NCBI GenBank assembly: GCA_014654535.1
Contig: BNBA01000001.1
Coordinates: forward strand, 62,001-126,000
Source of the DNA: Xanthomonas boreopolis
Lineage (GTDB): Bacteria; Pseudomonadota; Gammaproteobacteria; Xanthomonadales; Xanthomonadaceae
Length of the DNA stretch: 64,000 bases
Reading direction: 5' to 3'
Below, one piece after another: positions 24,673 through 33,852 of the stretch. The first letter of the stretch is position 1, and every line of letters begins with the position of its first letter. The position numbers and the translations under genes are program-made. The notes under the pieces were generated by a model. The model saw only the letters and a list, made by a program, of their open reading frames with translations. It ran no database searches and was not told where the DNA came from.

Positions 24673-25779
24673 ATGTCCAACGATCTGCTCAGCCTCCCGT
24701 GCGTGCTCATGCGCGGGGGAACCTCCAAGGGGCCGTTCTTCCTGGCGTCCGACCTGCCGGCCGACCCGGAGGCGCGCGACCGGTTGCTGCTGGAGGTGAT
24801 GGGGTCCGGCCATCCGCTGCAGATCGACGGCATCGGCGGCGGCCATCCGCTGACGAGCAAGGTGGCGATCGTCGATCGCGCCAGCCGCGCCGATGCCGAC
24901 GTCGACTACCTGTTCGCCCAGGTCTGGGTGGAACGGCAGGTCGTGGACACCACGCCCAACTGCGGCAACATGCTGGCGGCGGTCGGCCCGTACGCGATCG
25001 AGCGCGGGTTGGTGCAGGCGCGGCATCCGCGCACCGAGGTGCGCATCCACAACGTCAACACCGGCAAGCTGATCGTGGCCACGGTGGAAACGCCGCACGG
25101 CCGCGTGGCCTACCGCGGCGACACCCGCATCGCCGGTGCGCCGGGCACGGCCGCACCGGTGCACCTGGCCTTCCTCGATGCGGCCGGCGCGCTCACGGGA
25201 CGGTTGCTGCCCAGCGGCCGCGCGGTGGACGAGATCGATGGCGTGCAGGCCAGCCTGGTGGACTGCGCGATGCCGATGATGCTGGTGCGCGCGGCCGACC
25301 TGGGCGTGCCCGCCGATGCGGCACCGGAGGCGCTGAACGCGGACAGCGCGCTGCTGGCGCGGCTGGAGCGCATGCGCGTGGAGGCCGGGGCCCGCATGGG
25401 CATCGCCGATGCCGGCGGCAAGGTGGTGCCCAAGCCGGTGCTGCTTTCCGAGCCGCGGCAAGGCGGGCATTTCCAGGTGCGCTACTTCATGCCGCATCGC
25501 TGCCACACGGCCCTGGCGATCACCGGGGCGGTCGGCCTGGCCACCGCCGCGGTCACGCCGGGCACGCTGGCCCACACTTTCGTCGGGTGCCTGCCGTTGC
25601 CCGGTAGCGTTACGCTCGAACATCCGAGCGGTGCCCTGGAAGTCGGCCTGAGCCGCGGTGCGGAGAACGCGCCGGTGGTCGCCAGCGTGGTGCGCACCGC
25701 CCGCCGCCTGTTCGAGGGGCGCGTGTTCGCCACCTCGCCCGTTTCCGCCGAAGCCCGCCAATGGACGTCCGCGGCATGA
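24673..25779 (+). CDS. PrpF/GalD-family isomerase (aconitate- or oxalomesaconate-type)
   Basis: A 368-residue protein of the PrpF superfamily (diaminopimelate-epimerase fold), which shifts C=C bonds in tricarboxylates. Known members isomerise 2-methylaconitate (PrpF), aconitate, or 4-oxalomesaconate (GalD, gallate pathway). Diagnostic motifs are VLMRGGTSKGPFF (residues 11-23), GGGHPLTSKVAIV with the catalytic-type K63, TPNCGNMLAAVGPYA with C97, and the late RCHTALAITGAVGLAT. The length is close to GalD. ATG at 24673 begins the conserved N-terminus; upstream in-frame codons cross the operator. No prp or gallate genes are nearby, but an importer and porin follow and aconitases lie on both sides, so a tricarboxylate substrate is likely; which one is unknown. 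Confidence 0.88.
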   Translation: MSNDLLSLPCVLMRGGTSKGPFFLASDLPADPEARDRLLLEVMGSGHPLQIDGIGGGHPLTSKVAIVDRASRADADVDYLFAQVWVERQVVDTTPNCGNMLAAVGPYAIERGLVQARHPRTEVRIHNVNTGKLIVATVETPHGRVAYRGDTRIAGAPGTAAPVHLAFLDAAGALTGRLLPSGRAVDEIDGVQASLVDCAMPMMLVRAADLGVPADAAPEALNADSALLARLERMRVEAGARMGIADAGGKVVPKPVLLSEPRQGGHFQVRYFMPHRCHTALAITGAVGLATAAVTPGTLAHTFVGCLPLPGSVTLEHPSGALEVGLSRGAENAPVVASVVRTARRLFEGRVFATSPVSAEARQWTSAA

Positions 25780-25851
25780 CCTGAACCGGCCGGCCCGCGC
25801 ATGGCTGCGCGAGCCGGTCGTCCACAACGCTCCACATCCTGGGAGGGATAG

Positions 25852-26898
25852 ATGTACAAGCAGTTCTTCACCGCCATGCTGGCCGCGGCCAGCCTGTTGC
25901 TTGCCGGTTGCGGCAAGGAGGGCGCAGCGGCCGGCGGCGCCTCCGATGCACCGGTGCGTATCAGCGTCGGTTCCTACAACCTCAACAATCTCCCGTTCTT
26001 CATCGCCGACGCCAACGGTTACTTCGAGCAGGTCGGCCTGAAGGTACGCACCGAGAACTTCGCCCAGGGCGGCTCGAAGGTGCTGCAGGCGCTGGTGGCC
26101 AACTCCACGGACGTGGCGGTGGGCTTCTACGACCACACCATCCAGATGCAGGCCAAGCACAAGGACGTGACCGCGTTCGTGCTGCTCTCGCGCAATTCCG
26201 GGCTGGTGCTGGCCGGGCGCGAGAATACGAGCTTCGATCCCAAGCGGCCGGAGACGATCAAGGGGCTGAAGGTGGGCATCACCGCGCCGGGCTCGTCGTC
26301 GGATTTCTTCGTGCGCCACTACCTGGCCCGGCACGACATCCCCGAGGACAGCGTGTCGCTGATCGGCGTCGGCTCGGGCGCCGCGGCGGTGGCGGCGCTG
26401 GAGCAGGGCAAGATCGACCTGCTGGTGAACTACGACCCCGCCGCCACGCTGATCACCGAGCGCAAGGTCGGCAAGATCCTGATCGACGCGCGCAGCGACG
26501 AAGGCGCCCGCGAGGTCTACGGCGGGCTGTACCCGACCTCGGTGATGTACGCCAACCGCAGCTTTCTGGAAAAGCGCCCGGACGCGGCCGAGAAGATCGC
26601 GCGCGCCGAACAGATGGCGCTGCGCTTCATCGCCGAGCGCAGCGCCAAGGAAATCGTCGACGCCTTGCCCGACGCGTACGTGTCCGGCGACCGCGCGACC
26701 TATGCCCAGGCGGTCGAGAACGCCCGCGCCATCTTCACCACCGACGGCCGTTTCGACCCCGAGGACCTGAAGATCCCGCTGGCCGTGCTGCGCGAGTTCA
26801 ATGCCGACGTGGCCAATGCGGACATCGACCTTTCCAAGACCTACACCAACGCCTTCGTCGAGCGCGCCAGCGCCGCGGCGACGGCCGACAAACAGTAA
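25852..26898 (+). CDS. ABC transporter substrate-binding lipoprotein (NMT1/SsuA-like)
   Basis: A 348-residue periplasmic binding protein. The lipoprotein signal is MYKQFFTAMLAAASLLLAGC, with the lipobox cysteine at residue 20. The mature part matches the NMT1/THI5/SsuA-TauA fold (GSYNLNNLPFFIADANGYFEQVGL, then an alternating two-lobed pattern). This family binds sulfonates, nitrate, pyrimidine precursors or aromatic carboxylates, so ligand identity cannot be inferred from fold. GGGAGGGA precedes the ATG. The ATPase gene starts 13 bp after the stop, so these are one transport operon. Confidence 0.9.
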   Translation: MYKQFFTAMLAAASLLLAGCGKEGAAAGGASDAPVRISVGSYNLNNLPFFIADANGYFEQVGLKVRTENFAQGGSKVLQALVANSTDVAVGFYDHTIQMQAKHKDVTAFVLLSRNSGLVLAGRENTSFDPKRPETIKGLKVGITAPGSSSDFFVRHYLARHDIPEDSVSLIGVGSGAAAVAALEQGKIDLLVNYDPAATLITERKVGKILIDARSDEGAREVYGGLYPTSVMYANRSFLEKRPDAAEKIARAEQMALRFIAERSAKEIVDALPDAYVSGDRATYAQAVENARAIFTTDGRFDPEDLKIPLAVLREFNADVANADIDLSKTYTNAFVERASAAATADKQ

Positions 26899-26911
26899 GC
26901 GGAGGAAACCC

Positions 26912-27745
26912 ATGGCACTCAATGCCAACGTGCGGCGCCTCGACATCGCGCCGCCCACGGCCGCGGCGCAAGTCATGGTCGCCATCAACCGGGTGACGAT
27001 GTCGTTCGGCAACTTCACCGCGGTGCGCGACGTGGACATCCAGGTCGGCGACGGCGAATTCCTGGCCGTGGTCGGCCCGACCGGGTGCGGCAAGAGCACC
27101 ATCCTCAATGCCGTGGCCGGCCTGCTCAAGCCGGCGTCCGGCGACATCGCCATCGATGGCCGCCGGGTGCAGGGCGTGCAGGAGTCGGTGGGCTACCTGT
27201 TCCAGCAGGATGCGCTGCTGCCGTGGAAGACCGCGCTGCAGAACGTCGAGCTGGGCCTGCGCTTCCGGGGCGTGGCCCAGGCCGAGCGCGAGCAGCGGGC
27301 GAAGGCCTGGCTGGCCAAGGTCGGCTTGGCCGGCTTCGAGCACCGCTACCCGCACCAGCTCTCCGGCGGCCAGCGCAAGCGCGTGCAGATGGCGCAGGCG
27401 CTGATCGTCGAGCCGAAGGTGATCCTGATGGACGAGCCGTTCTCGGCGCTGGACATCCATACCCGCCACCTGATGCAGAACGAACTGCTGCGGCTGTGGC
27501 AGGAGGACCGGCGCTCGGTGATCCTGATCACCCACGACCTGGAGGAGGCGATAGCGCTGGGCGACCGCGTGGTGGTGCTGTCCGCTGGCCCGGCCAGCCG
27601 GGTGGTGCGCAGCTTCGAGGTGGACCTGGAAAGGCCGCGCAACGTCGCCGAGATCAAGCTCGACGACCGTTTCACCGATCTGTACCGCGACATCTGGGCC
27701 TGCCTGCGCGGCGAAGTGGAGAAGAGTTATGCACGCCAAGACTGA
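26912..27745 (+). CDS. ABC transporter ATP-binding protein (SsuB/TauB-like)
   Basis: A 277-residue ATPase of the nitrate/sulfonate/taurine class. It has Walker A VVGPTGCGKSTI, Q-loop LFQQDALLPWKTA, signature LSGGQRKRVQMAQAL (an R-K variant of the usual LSGGQ-QR) and Walker B VILMDEPFSALD, with H-loop ITHDLEEAI. ATG at 26912 follows GGAGG. Its end overlaps the permease start by 17 bp, which supports co-translation and complex formation with the flanking products. Confidence 0.93.
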   Translation: MALNANVRRLDIAPPTAAAQVMVAINRVTMSFGNFTAVRDVDIQVGDGEFLAVVGPTGCGKSTILNAVAGLLKPASGDIAIDGRRVQGVQESVGYLFQQDALLPWKTALQNVELGLRFRGVAQAEREQRAKAWLAKVGLAGFEHRYPHQLSGGQRKRVQMAQALIVEPKVILMDEPFSALDIHTRHLMQNELLRLWQEDRRSVILITHDLEEAIALGDRVVVLSAGPASRVVRSFEVDLERPRNVAEIKLDDRFTDLYRDIWACLRGEVEKSYARQD

Positions 27746-28505
27746 CAAGTTCATCCAGGCCGCCCTGGTGGTGGCCATCTTCGGAGGGTGGCAGGCCGGC
27801 ATCGCGCTGGGCTGGATCGATCCGTTCTTCTTCCCGGCGCCGCTGGACATCGTCCGGCAGATGTACGCGTGGCTGTCGGATACCTCGTTCTACCAGCACG
27901 TCTACATCACCCTGACCGAGACCGCGCTCGGCTACATCATCGGCACCGCGCTGGGCGTGGCCGGCGGCGTCTGGCTCGGCCTGAGCCGGCGCTCGGCGCG
28001 CATCCTCGACCCGTTCATCAAGGGCTTCAACGCGATCCCGCGCGTGGTGCTGGCGCCGATCTTCGTGCTGTGGCTCGGCCTGGGCCTGTGGTCCAAGGTC
28101 GCGCTGGCGGTGACGCTGGTGTTCTTCACCACCTTCTTCAATGCGATGCAGGGCGTGCGCGAGGTCAATCCGGTGGTGCTCGCCAACGCGCGCATCCTCG
28201 GCGCCAGCCGCGGCGACCTGCTGCGCCACGTGTACTTCCCCGCGGCGGCGAGCTGGATCCTGTCGTCGCTGCGCACCTCGGTGGGCTTCGCCGTGGTCGG
28301 CGCGATCATCGGCGAATACCTGGGCGCCTCGGCGGGCCTGGGCTACCTGATCGCACAGGCCGAAGGCAACTTCAATGCCGTGGGCGTGTTCGCCGGCATC
28401 ATCATCCTGGCGGCCTTCGTGCTGGTCATCGACTGGGTGCTGGACCTGGTCGAGAACCGCCTCATCACCTGGCGCCCGAACAGCCAGGCCCAGGCGACCA
28501 GCTGA
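27729..28505 (+). CDS. ABC transporter permease (SsuC/TauC-like)
   Basis: A 258-residue inner-membrane permease with about six hydrophobic segments. The cytoplasmic EAA loop is VVLANARILGASRGDLLRHVYFPAA (about residues 148-172), which docks the ATPase. It belongs to the binding-protein-dependent transport family used for sulfonates, nitrate and some carboxylates. It completes a three-gene importer downstream of the isomerase. A 112-bp gap precedes the porin. Confidence 0.93.
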   Translation: MHAKTDKFIQAALVVAIFGGWQAGIALGWIDPFFFPAPLDIVRQMYAWLSDTSFYQHVYITLTETALGYIIGTALGVAGGVWLGLSRRSARILDPFIKGFNAIPRVVLAPIFVLWLGLGLWSKVALAVTLVFFTTFFNAMQGVREVNPVVLANARILGASRGDLLRHVYFPAAASWILSSLRTSVGFAVVGAIIGEYLGASAGLGYLIAQAEGNFNAVGVFAGIIILAAFVLVIDWVLDLVENRLITWRPNSQAQATS

Positions 28506-28617
28506 GCCTGGCATGAGCCGCGCCGCCGGGTGGTCCGGCGGCGCGGTTCCGTCCACACTTCCCGTACACCACCAGGGCCAGCGCCAGGCCAGGGAGCCGG
28601 CTGGCCGGAGAGAACCC

Positions 28618-30075
28618 ATGAACCATCATCCCGTGCTGCCCAAGGCAGCGCTGACGGTCGCGCTCGGCCTGCTGCTGGGCAGCGCCCAGGCCGGCGCCCA
28701 GTCCATCGATTCCGGCAACGCCTCGCCTGTCGCGCCCTTGAGCCAGGCCGAACTGAGCGCCCTGGTCCGGCAGCAGGCGCAACAGATCCGGCAGCTCGAG
28801 GCGCGCCTGCGCGCACTGGAAGGCGGCTCGCCCGCGGCCGCGAGCGCCGCCCCGGCCGTTCCCGCCACGGATGCGCCCGCGCTCGAAGCGCGCGTGGCCG
28901 CGCTGGAATCCGGCCAGGCCAAGGCACCGAAGGTGTCGTGGTCCAAGGGCGCGCCGGAGTTCTCCAACGCCGATGGCTCGGCGACCTTCCGCCCGCGCGG
29001 CCGCCTGTTCGTCGACGGTTCCAGCACCAGCGGCTCGTCGGCCGGCGACCGCAACCTGTCCGGCACCGAGATCCGCTCGGTGCGCCTGGGCGCGGAAGGC
29101 CGCTACGGCATCCTCGGCTGGGCGGTGGAAGGCGATTTCGCCGACAACGAGGTGGCGTGGAAATCCGTCTACGCGACGGTGGACCATCGCGCGTTCGGGC
29201 TGCCGGCGGACCTGACCATCGGCAACCGCCTCAACGACCGCGGCATCGATGGCTCCAGCAGCACCTCCAACACGCCGTTCCAGGACCGCAACGTGGTCGG
29301 CACGCTGGTGCTGCCGCAGCGCGGCCTGTTCGGCGTCGGCCTGACCGAGCGCGTGTACGGCAAGGGCTGGCATGCCAGCCTGTCGGTGGCCGGCAACGAC
29401 CTCAACAATGCGGGCAGCGACAACGACAGCCTGACCTGGGCCACGCGCGCGCACTGGAATCCGCTGGCGCGCCAGGACGCCGTCGTGCACCTGGGCGCGT
29501 GGGCGTTCCACGAGGAGATCGCGGCCGGCGCCAGCGGGGTGTTGCGCAGTTCGGCCATCGCCGGCCACTTCAACGACCTGGTGAAGATCGCCCCCGGCAC
29601 GCTGGCGGGCGCCGAGCGCAGCACGGCCTACGGCCTGGAGGCGGCGGGCTTCTTCGGTCCCGCCTGGGCGACGGGCGAGTGGGGCACGCGCAACCTGCAC
29701 GGCGTGGGCACCGCCGGCCGCTACGACCTCGACCACCAGGCCTGGGCGGTCTCGGCCGGTTGGTTCCTGGGCGGCGCCGTGCCGGCCTATGCGGGCAAGA
29801 CCGGTACCTGGGGCAAGGTCAAGGTGAACGACCCGGTCACCGCCGGCGGGCGCGGCGCCTGGGAGCTGAAGGCGCGCTACGAGGACGTGGACTACGCCGA
29901 ACTGCCGACCGGCGGTACCGGCCACGCCTGGACGGTGGGCGCGAACTGGTACCTGAACGACCTGAGCCGGATCATGCTGGACGTGGTCCGCTGGCAGACC
30001 GACAACCGTAGCGGGGCGGTACAGGGCCCGGACAAGGGCACCACGGTGAATACCCGGTTCCAGGTGGCGTTCTGA
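28618..30075 (+). CDS. Outer-membrane porin (OprP/OprO-like, anion type)
   Basis: A 485-residue outer-membrane protein. It has a Sec signal (cleavage probably after SAQAGA, about residue 27), then a short coiled coil LVRQQAQQIRQLEARLRALEG (about 49-69, trimerisation or peptidoglycan contact). The barrel begins KGAPEFSNADGSATFRPRGRLFVD and ends in the terminal phenylalanine VNTRFQVAF required for BAM recognition. The layout resembles phosphate/polyphosphate-selective porins OprP/OprO. Here it follows an ABC importer and isomerase, so it probably admits the anionic substrate of that system. GGAGAGAA precedes the ATG. Confidence 0.88.
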   Translation: MNHHPVLPKAALTVALGLLLGSAQAGAQSIDSGNASPVAPLSQAELSALVRQQAQQIRQLEARLRALEGGSPAAASAAPAVPATDAPALEARVAALESGQAKAPKVSWSKGAPEFSNADGSATFRPRGRLFVDGSSTSGSSAGDRNLSGTEIRSVRLGAEGRYGILGWAVEGDFADNEVAWKSVYATVDHRAFGLPADLTIGNRLNDRGIDGSSSTSNTPFQDRNVVGTLVLPQRGLFGVGLTERVYGKGWHASLSVAGNDLNNAGSDNDSLTWATRAHWNPLARQDAVVHLGAWAFHEEIAAGASGVLRSSAIAGHFNDLVKIAPGTLAGAERSTAYGLEAAGFFGPAWATGEWGTRNLHGVGTAGRYDLDHQAWAVSAGWFLGGAVPAYAGKTGTWGKVKVNDPVTAGGRGAWELKARYEDVDYAELPTGGTGHAWTVGANWYLNDLSRIMLDVVRWQTDNRSGAVQGPDKGTTVNTRFQVAF

Positions 30076-30085
30076 CGGCCAGGCA

Positions 30086-30109
30086 TCGTCCCCGCTCGCG
30101 CGGGGACGA
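30086..30109 (+). terminator. Candidate terminator hairpin after the porin gene
   Basis: TCGTCCCCGC (30086-30095), loop TCGC, GCGGGGACGA (30100-30109) form a perfect 10-bp stem 10 bp after the porin stop. No T-run follows. The arm is related to the GTCCCCGC repeats near 33640 and 33700, so it may be a repeat used as a terminator. Confidence 0.55.
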
Positions 30110-30144
30110 CCGTTCTGGCCAGCCCCTGGCCATTCCGAGGGGAA

Positions 30145-30194
30145 GTGCCGGGCCTAGCCGGCACTATCGGTATGACGCCTCAGGTATGTATAAT
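30145..30194 (+). promoter_or_regulatory. Promoter region of the toxin-antitoxin pair
   Basis: A perfect -10 hexamer TATAAT (30189-30194) lies 27 bp upstream of the antitoxin ATG. The dyad GTGCCGG (30145-30151) / CCGGCAC (30158-30164) sits at about -55 to -35 and is a candidate site for autoregulation by the antitoxin. No consensus -35 hexamer was found. Confidence 0.55.
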
Positions 30195-30220
30195 TCGTGC
30201 AAACCGAAGAGGGCGTACCC

Positions 30221-30445
30221 ATGGAAGCCACCGTTGCCGAACGCGGCCAGATCACCCTGCCGAAGGCGGTCCGCGACGCCTTGGGCCTGACCAAGGGCAC
30301 CCAGCTCAAGGTCGAACTCGACGGCAGCCGCATCATCCTGCGCAAGAGCGTGGACGATGCCATTTCCCGTGCCCGCGGCAAGTTCGCGCTGGACGGTTTC
30401 GATTCCTCCGAGGCCGCCGTGCGCGCGGTCCGCGACGAGGAATAG
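30221..30445 (+). CDS. AbrB/MazE-type antitoxin (VapB-like)
   Basis: A 74-residue swapped-hairpin (SpoVT-AbrB) DNA-binding antitoxin: VAERGQITLPKAVRDALGLTKGTQLKVELDGSRIILRK. The C-terminal half (residues 45-74) is the expected toxin-binding tail. ATG at 30221 is preferred over the upstream GTG at 30197, because a TATAAT -10 box at 30189-30194 would start transcription beyond that GTG, and GAGG precedes the ATG. The PIN-domain gene starts 3 bp after its stop. Confidence 0.88.
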   Translation: MEATVAERGQITLPKAVRDALGLTKGTQLKVELDGSRIILRKSVDDAISRARGKFALDGFDSSEAAVRAVRDEE

Positions 30446-30448
30446 CCC

Positions 30449-30850
30449 ATGGCCATCGCCGTCGATTCCCCGGTCCTGATCGAACTGCTCAGCAACGGCC
30501 CGCAGGCCGATGCGGTGGAGGCCTGCCTGCGGCAGAGCCTGGTCGGCGGCCGCGTGGTGGTCTGCGGCACGACCCTCGCCGAACTGTGCGCCGCCTTGCA
30601 GGGCGGTGCCGAGGTGCTGGAGGCGCTGGAGGAAATGGGCGTCCATTTCAGCGCGCTGGAAGCCAAGTCGGCGTTGCGCGCCGGCGAGATGCATCGCCGC
30701 CATCGCCAGCGTCGCGGCGGCCGGCGCAGCCTGGACGGATTCATGGTGGGAGCCCACGCGCTGCTGCAGTGCGACGGCCTGATCACCTGGAACGACACGT
30801 TTTACCGCGACTACTTCAAGGGCCTGAAGCTGATCGTGCCGCAAGCCTGA
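30449..30850 (+). CDS. PIN-domain toxin (VapC-like)
   Basis: A 133-residue PIN-domain protein, the probable RNase toxin partner of the preceding antitoxin. Acidic active-site candidates are in order: D6 ([11 protein letters not shown]), E45 ([10 protein letters not shown]), D96 ([12 protein letters not shown]) and D116 ([12 protein letters not shown]). All are intact, so the toxin looks functional. VapC enzymes cleave tRNA or rRNA; the target here is unknown. The pair sits between the porin and acnB, 40 bp before the acnB start. Confidence 0.86.
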   Translation: MAIAVDSPVLIELLSNGPQADAVEACLRQSLVGGRVVVCGTTLAELCAALQGGAEVLEALEEMGVHFSALEAKSALRAGEMHRRHRQRRGGRRSLDGFMVGAHALLQCDGLITWNDTFYRDYFKGLKLIVPQA

Positions 30851-30890
30851 GCCCACCCATCCCCATCCACCGCGTTACCTGGGAGTTGTC

Positions 30891-33482
30891 ATGTTGGAAG
30901 CCTACCGCCACCACGTTGCAGAGCGCGCCGCGCTCGGCATCCCGCCGCTGCCGTTGAGCGCGCAGCAGACCGCCGAGGTCATCGAGCTGCTGAAGAACCC
31001 GCCGGCGGGCGAGGAGGAGTTCCTCGTCGAGCTGATCACCCACCGCGTGCCGGCCGGCGTCGACGATGCCGCCAAGGTGAAGGCCTCGTACCTGGCCGCG
31101 GTCGCCTTCGGCACCGAGAAGACACCGCTGATCACGCCTCAGCGCGCCACCGAACTGCTGGGCACGATGCTGGGCGGCTACAACATCCACCCGCTGGTCG
31201 AACTGCTCGACCACGCCGAGCTGGGCCCGGTCGCGGCCGAGGGCCTGAAGCACACGCTGCTGATCTTCGATGCCTTCCACGACGTGCAGGAGAAGGCCGA
31301 GAAGGGCAACGCCAACGCGCAGGCCGTGCTGAAGAGCTGGGCCGAGGCCGAGTGGTTCACCAGCAAGCCGGAAGTGCCGCAGAGCCTGACCGTCACCGTG
31401 TTCAAGGTGCCGGGCGAGACCAACACCGACGACCTGTCGCCGGCGCCGGACGCGACCACCCGCCCGGACATCCCGATGCACGCGCTGGCGATGCTGAAGA
31501 ACAAGCGCCCCGACGCGCCGTTCGTGCCGGAGGAAGACGGCAAGCGCGGCCCGATCGGCGAGATCCTCAAGCTCAAGGAGAAGGGCCACCTGGTCGCCTA
31601 CGTCGGCGACGTGGTCGGTACCGGTTCCTCGCGCAAGTCGGCGACCAACAGCGTGCTGTGGTGGACCGGCGAGGACATCCCGTTCATCCCGAACAAGCGC
31701 TTCGGCGGCGTGTGCCTGGGCAGCAAGATCGCCCCGATCTTCTACAACACGATGGAAGACGCCGGCGCGCTGCCGATCGAGCTGGACGTGTCGAAGATGG
31801 AGCACGGCGACGTCATCGAGCTGCGCCCGTACGAAGGCAAAGCGCTGAAGAACGGCGAGGTGATCGCCGAGTTCCAGGTCAAGTCCGAGGTGCTGTTCGA
31901 CGAAGTGCGCGCCGGCGGCCGCATCCCGCTGATCGTCGGCCGCGGCCTGACCGGCAAGGCGCGCGAAGCGCTGAAGCTGCCCCCCACCGACCTGTTCCGC
32001 CTGCCGGTGCAGCCGGCCGACACCGGCAAGGGCTTCTCGCTGGCGCAGAAGATGGTCGGCCGCGCCTGCGGGTTGCCGGAAGGCCAGGGCATGCGCCCGG
32101 GCACCTACTGCGAACCGAAGATGACCTCGGTGGGTTCGCAGGACACCACCGGCCCGATGACCCGCGACGAGCTCAAGGACCTGGCCTGCCTGGGCTTCTC
32201 GGCCGACCTGGTGATGCAGTCGTTCTGCCACACCGCGGCCTATCCCAAGCCGGTGGACGTGAAGACCCACCACACCCTGCCGGAGTTCATCTCCACCCGC
32301 GGCGGCATCTCGCTGCGCCCGGGCGACGGTGTGATCCACAGCTGGCTCAACCGCATGCTGCTGCCCGACACCGTCGGCACCGGCGGCGACTCGCACACCC
32401 GCTTCCCGATCGGCATCTCGTTCCCGGCCGGCTCGGGCCTGGTCGCCTTCGCCGCGGCCACCGGCGTGATGCCGCTGGACATGCCCGAGTCGGTGCTGGT
32501 GCGCTTCAAGGGCCAGATGCAGCCGGGCGTCACGCTGCGCGACCTGGTCAACGCGATCCCGCTGTACGCGATCAAGCAGGGCCTGCTGACCGTCGCCAAG
32601 CAGGGCAAGAAGAACATCTTCTCCGGCCGCATCCTCGAGATCGAGGGCCTGCCGGACCTGAAGGTGGAGCAGGCGTTCGAGCTGTCCGACGCCTCGGCCG
32701 AGCGCTCGGCCGCCGGCTGCACCGTGCGCCTGAACAAGGAGCCGATCATCGAGTACCTCAACAGCAACATCACGCTGTTGAAGTGGATGATCGCCGAGGG
32801 CTACCAGGATGCGCGTTCGCTGGCCCGCCGCATCAAGAAGATGGAAGAGTGGCTGGCCAACCCGCAGCTGCTCGAGCCGGATGCCGACGCCGAGTACGCC
32901 GCCGTCATCGAGATCGACCTGGCCGACATCCACGAGCCGATCGTGGCCTGCCCGAACGATCCGGACGACGTGAAGACCCTGTCCGAAGTGGCCGGCGCCA
33001 AGATCGACGAGGTGTTCATCGGTTCGTGCATGACCAACATCGGCCACTTCCGCGCCGCGGCCAAGCTGCTGGAAGGCAAGCGCGACATCCCGACCCGCCT
33101 GTGGGTCGCGCCGCCGACCAAGATGGACGCCTCGGAGCTGACCAAGGAAGGCCACTACGGCACCTTCGGCACCGCCGGCGCGCGCATGGAGATGCCGGGC
33201 TGCTCGCTGTGCATGGGCAACCAGGCGCAGGCGCGCGAGGGCGCGACGGTGTTCTCGACCTCGACCCGCAACTTCCCGAACCGCCTGGGCCGCAACACCA
33301 ACGTGTACCTGGGTTCGGCCGAGCTGGCGGCGATCGCCTCGCGCCTGGGCAAGATCCCGACCAAGGAGGAGTACATGGCGGACATCGGCGTGATCAACAG
33401 CAAGGGCGCCGAGATCTACCGCTACATGAACTTCGACCAGATCCGGGACTACCAGGACGTGGCCGAGACCGTGGCGGCCTGA
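30891..33482 (+). CDS. acnB: Aconitate hydratase B
   Basis: AcnB is the main TCA-cycle aconitase of many gammaproteobacteria and can also hydrate 2-methylaconitate. The 863-residue protein has the AcnB-specific N-terminal HEAT-like domain ([20 protein letters not shown]). The swivel domain sits before the catalytic core, with [20 protein letters not shown]. The [4Fe-4S] ligands are in [10 protein letters not shown] (upstream cysteine SFCHT), [11 protein letters not shown] and [11 protein letters not shown]. It is the second aconitase in the window. A GAAA-loop terminator follows the stop. Confidence 0.97.
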   Translation: MLEAYRHHVAERAALGIPPLPLSAQQTAEVIELLKNPPAGEEEFLVELITHRVPAGVDDAAKVKASYLAAVAFGTEKTPLITPQRATELLGTMLGGYNIHPLVELLDHAELGPVAAEGLKHTLLIFDAFHDVQEKAEKGNANAQAVLKSWAEAEWFTSKPEVPQSLTVTVFKVPGETNTDDLSPAPDATTRPDIPMHALAMLKNKRPDAPFVPEEDGKRGPIGEILKLKEKGHLVAYVGDVVGTGSSRKSATNSVLWWTGEDIPFIPNKRFGGVCLGSKIAPIFYNTMEDAGALPIELDVSKMEHGDVIELRPYEGKALKNGEVIAEFQVKSEVLFDEVRAGGRIPLIVGRGLTGKAREALKLPPTDLFRLPVQPADTGKGFSLAQKMVGRACGLPEGQGMRPGTYCEPKMTSVGSQDTTGPMTRDELKDLACLGFSADLVMQSFCHTAAYPKPVDVKTHHTLPEFISTRGGISLRPGDGVIHSWLNRMLLPDTVGTGGDSHTRFPIGISFPAGSGLVAFAAATGVMPLDMPESVLVRFKGQMQPGVTLRDLVNAIPLYAIKQGLLTVAKQGKKNIFSGRILEIEGLPDLKVEQAFELSDASAERSAAGCTVRLNKEPIIEYLNSNITLLKWMIAEGYQDARSLARRIKKMEEWLANPQLLEPDADAEYAAVIEIDLADIHEPIVACPNDPDDVKTLSEVAGAKIDEVFIGSCMTNIGHFRAAAKLLEGKRDIPTRLWVAPPTKMDASELTKEGHYGTFGTAGARMEMPGCSLCMGNQAQAREGATVFSTSTRNFPNRLGRNTNVYLGSAELAAIASRLGKIPTKEEYMADIGVINSKGAEIYRYMNFDQIRDYQDVAETVAA

Positions 33483-33505
33483 TCCCCGGGGTCCAAGGCA
33501 AGCAG

Positions 33506-33529
33506 GAAGCCCGGCGAAAGCCGGGCTTC
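33506..33529 (+). terminator. Intrinsic terminator of acnB
   Basis: GAAGCCCGGC (33506-33515), tetraloop GAAA, GCCGGGCTTC (33520-33529) form a perfect 10-bp stem followed by TTGTT, 24 bp past the acnB stop. Confidence 0.88.
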
Positions 33530-33563
33530 TTGTTCGTGCAGGGTGAAGCGGCAGGAATGACTC

Positions 33564-33791
33564 TTGTGGGAGCGGCTTTAGCCGCGATGGGGCTTTCCCG
33601 AAATTCGATTGCCACCGAATTTCAGCAACTTCCGCGCCGTCGTCCCCGCGCAGGCGGGGATCCAGCGACTTGAGCCTTTGCCGCAGCAAGACACTGGGTC
33701 CCCGCCTGCGCGGGGACGACGGTCGATGTCGATGCGACAACGGATACCGGATCTTGGGAAAGCCCCATCGCGGCTAGAGCCGCTCCCACAA
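33564..33791. repeat. Nested pair of inverted repeats (two repeat families)
   Basis: The outer pair, 33564-33599 and 33756-33791, are 36-bp inverted copies with one mismatch; each carries GGGAGCGGCTTTAGCCGCG or its C variant. The inner pair, 33639-33660 and 33699-33720, are perfect 22-bp inverted copies carrying GTCCCCGCGCAGGCGGGGA. The two families are unrelated in sequence and are arranged like brackets. Confidence 0.9.
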
Positions 33792-33852
33792 CAGCCGCTT
33801 CACAAAAAGCGCTCCCGCAAAAAGGCCGTTTCTGTGGCGATGCTTGCCCGCG

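Larger units (their letters stand above)
33483..33852. other. Intergenic region acnB-cheB: terminator plus nested repeats
   Basis: 370 bp without a gene. It holds the acnB terminator (33506-33529), then two nested pairs of inverted repeats described separately. The remaining sequence shows no reading frame with family character and no RNA gene that I recognise. Confidence 0.8.
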
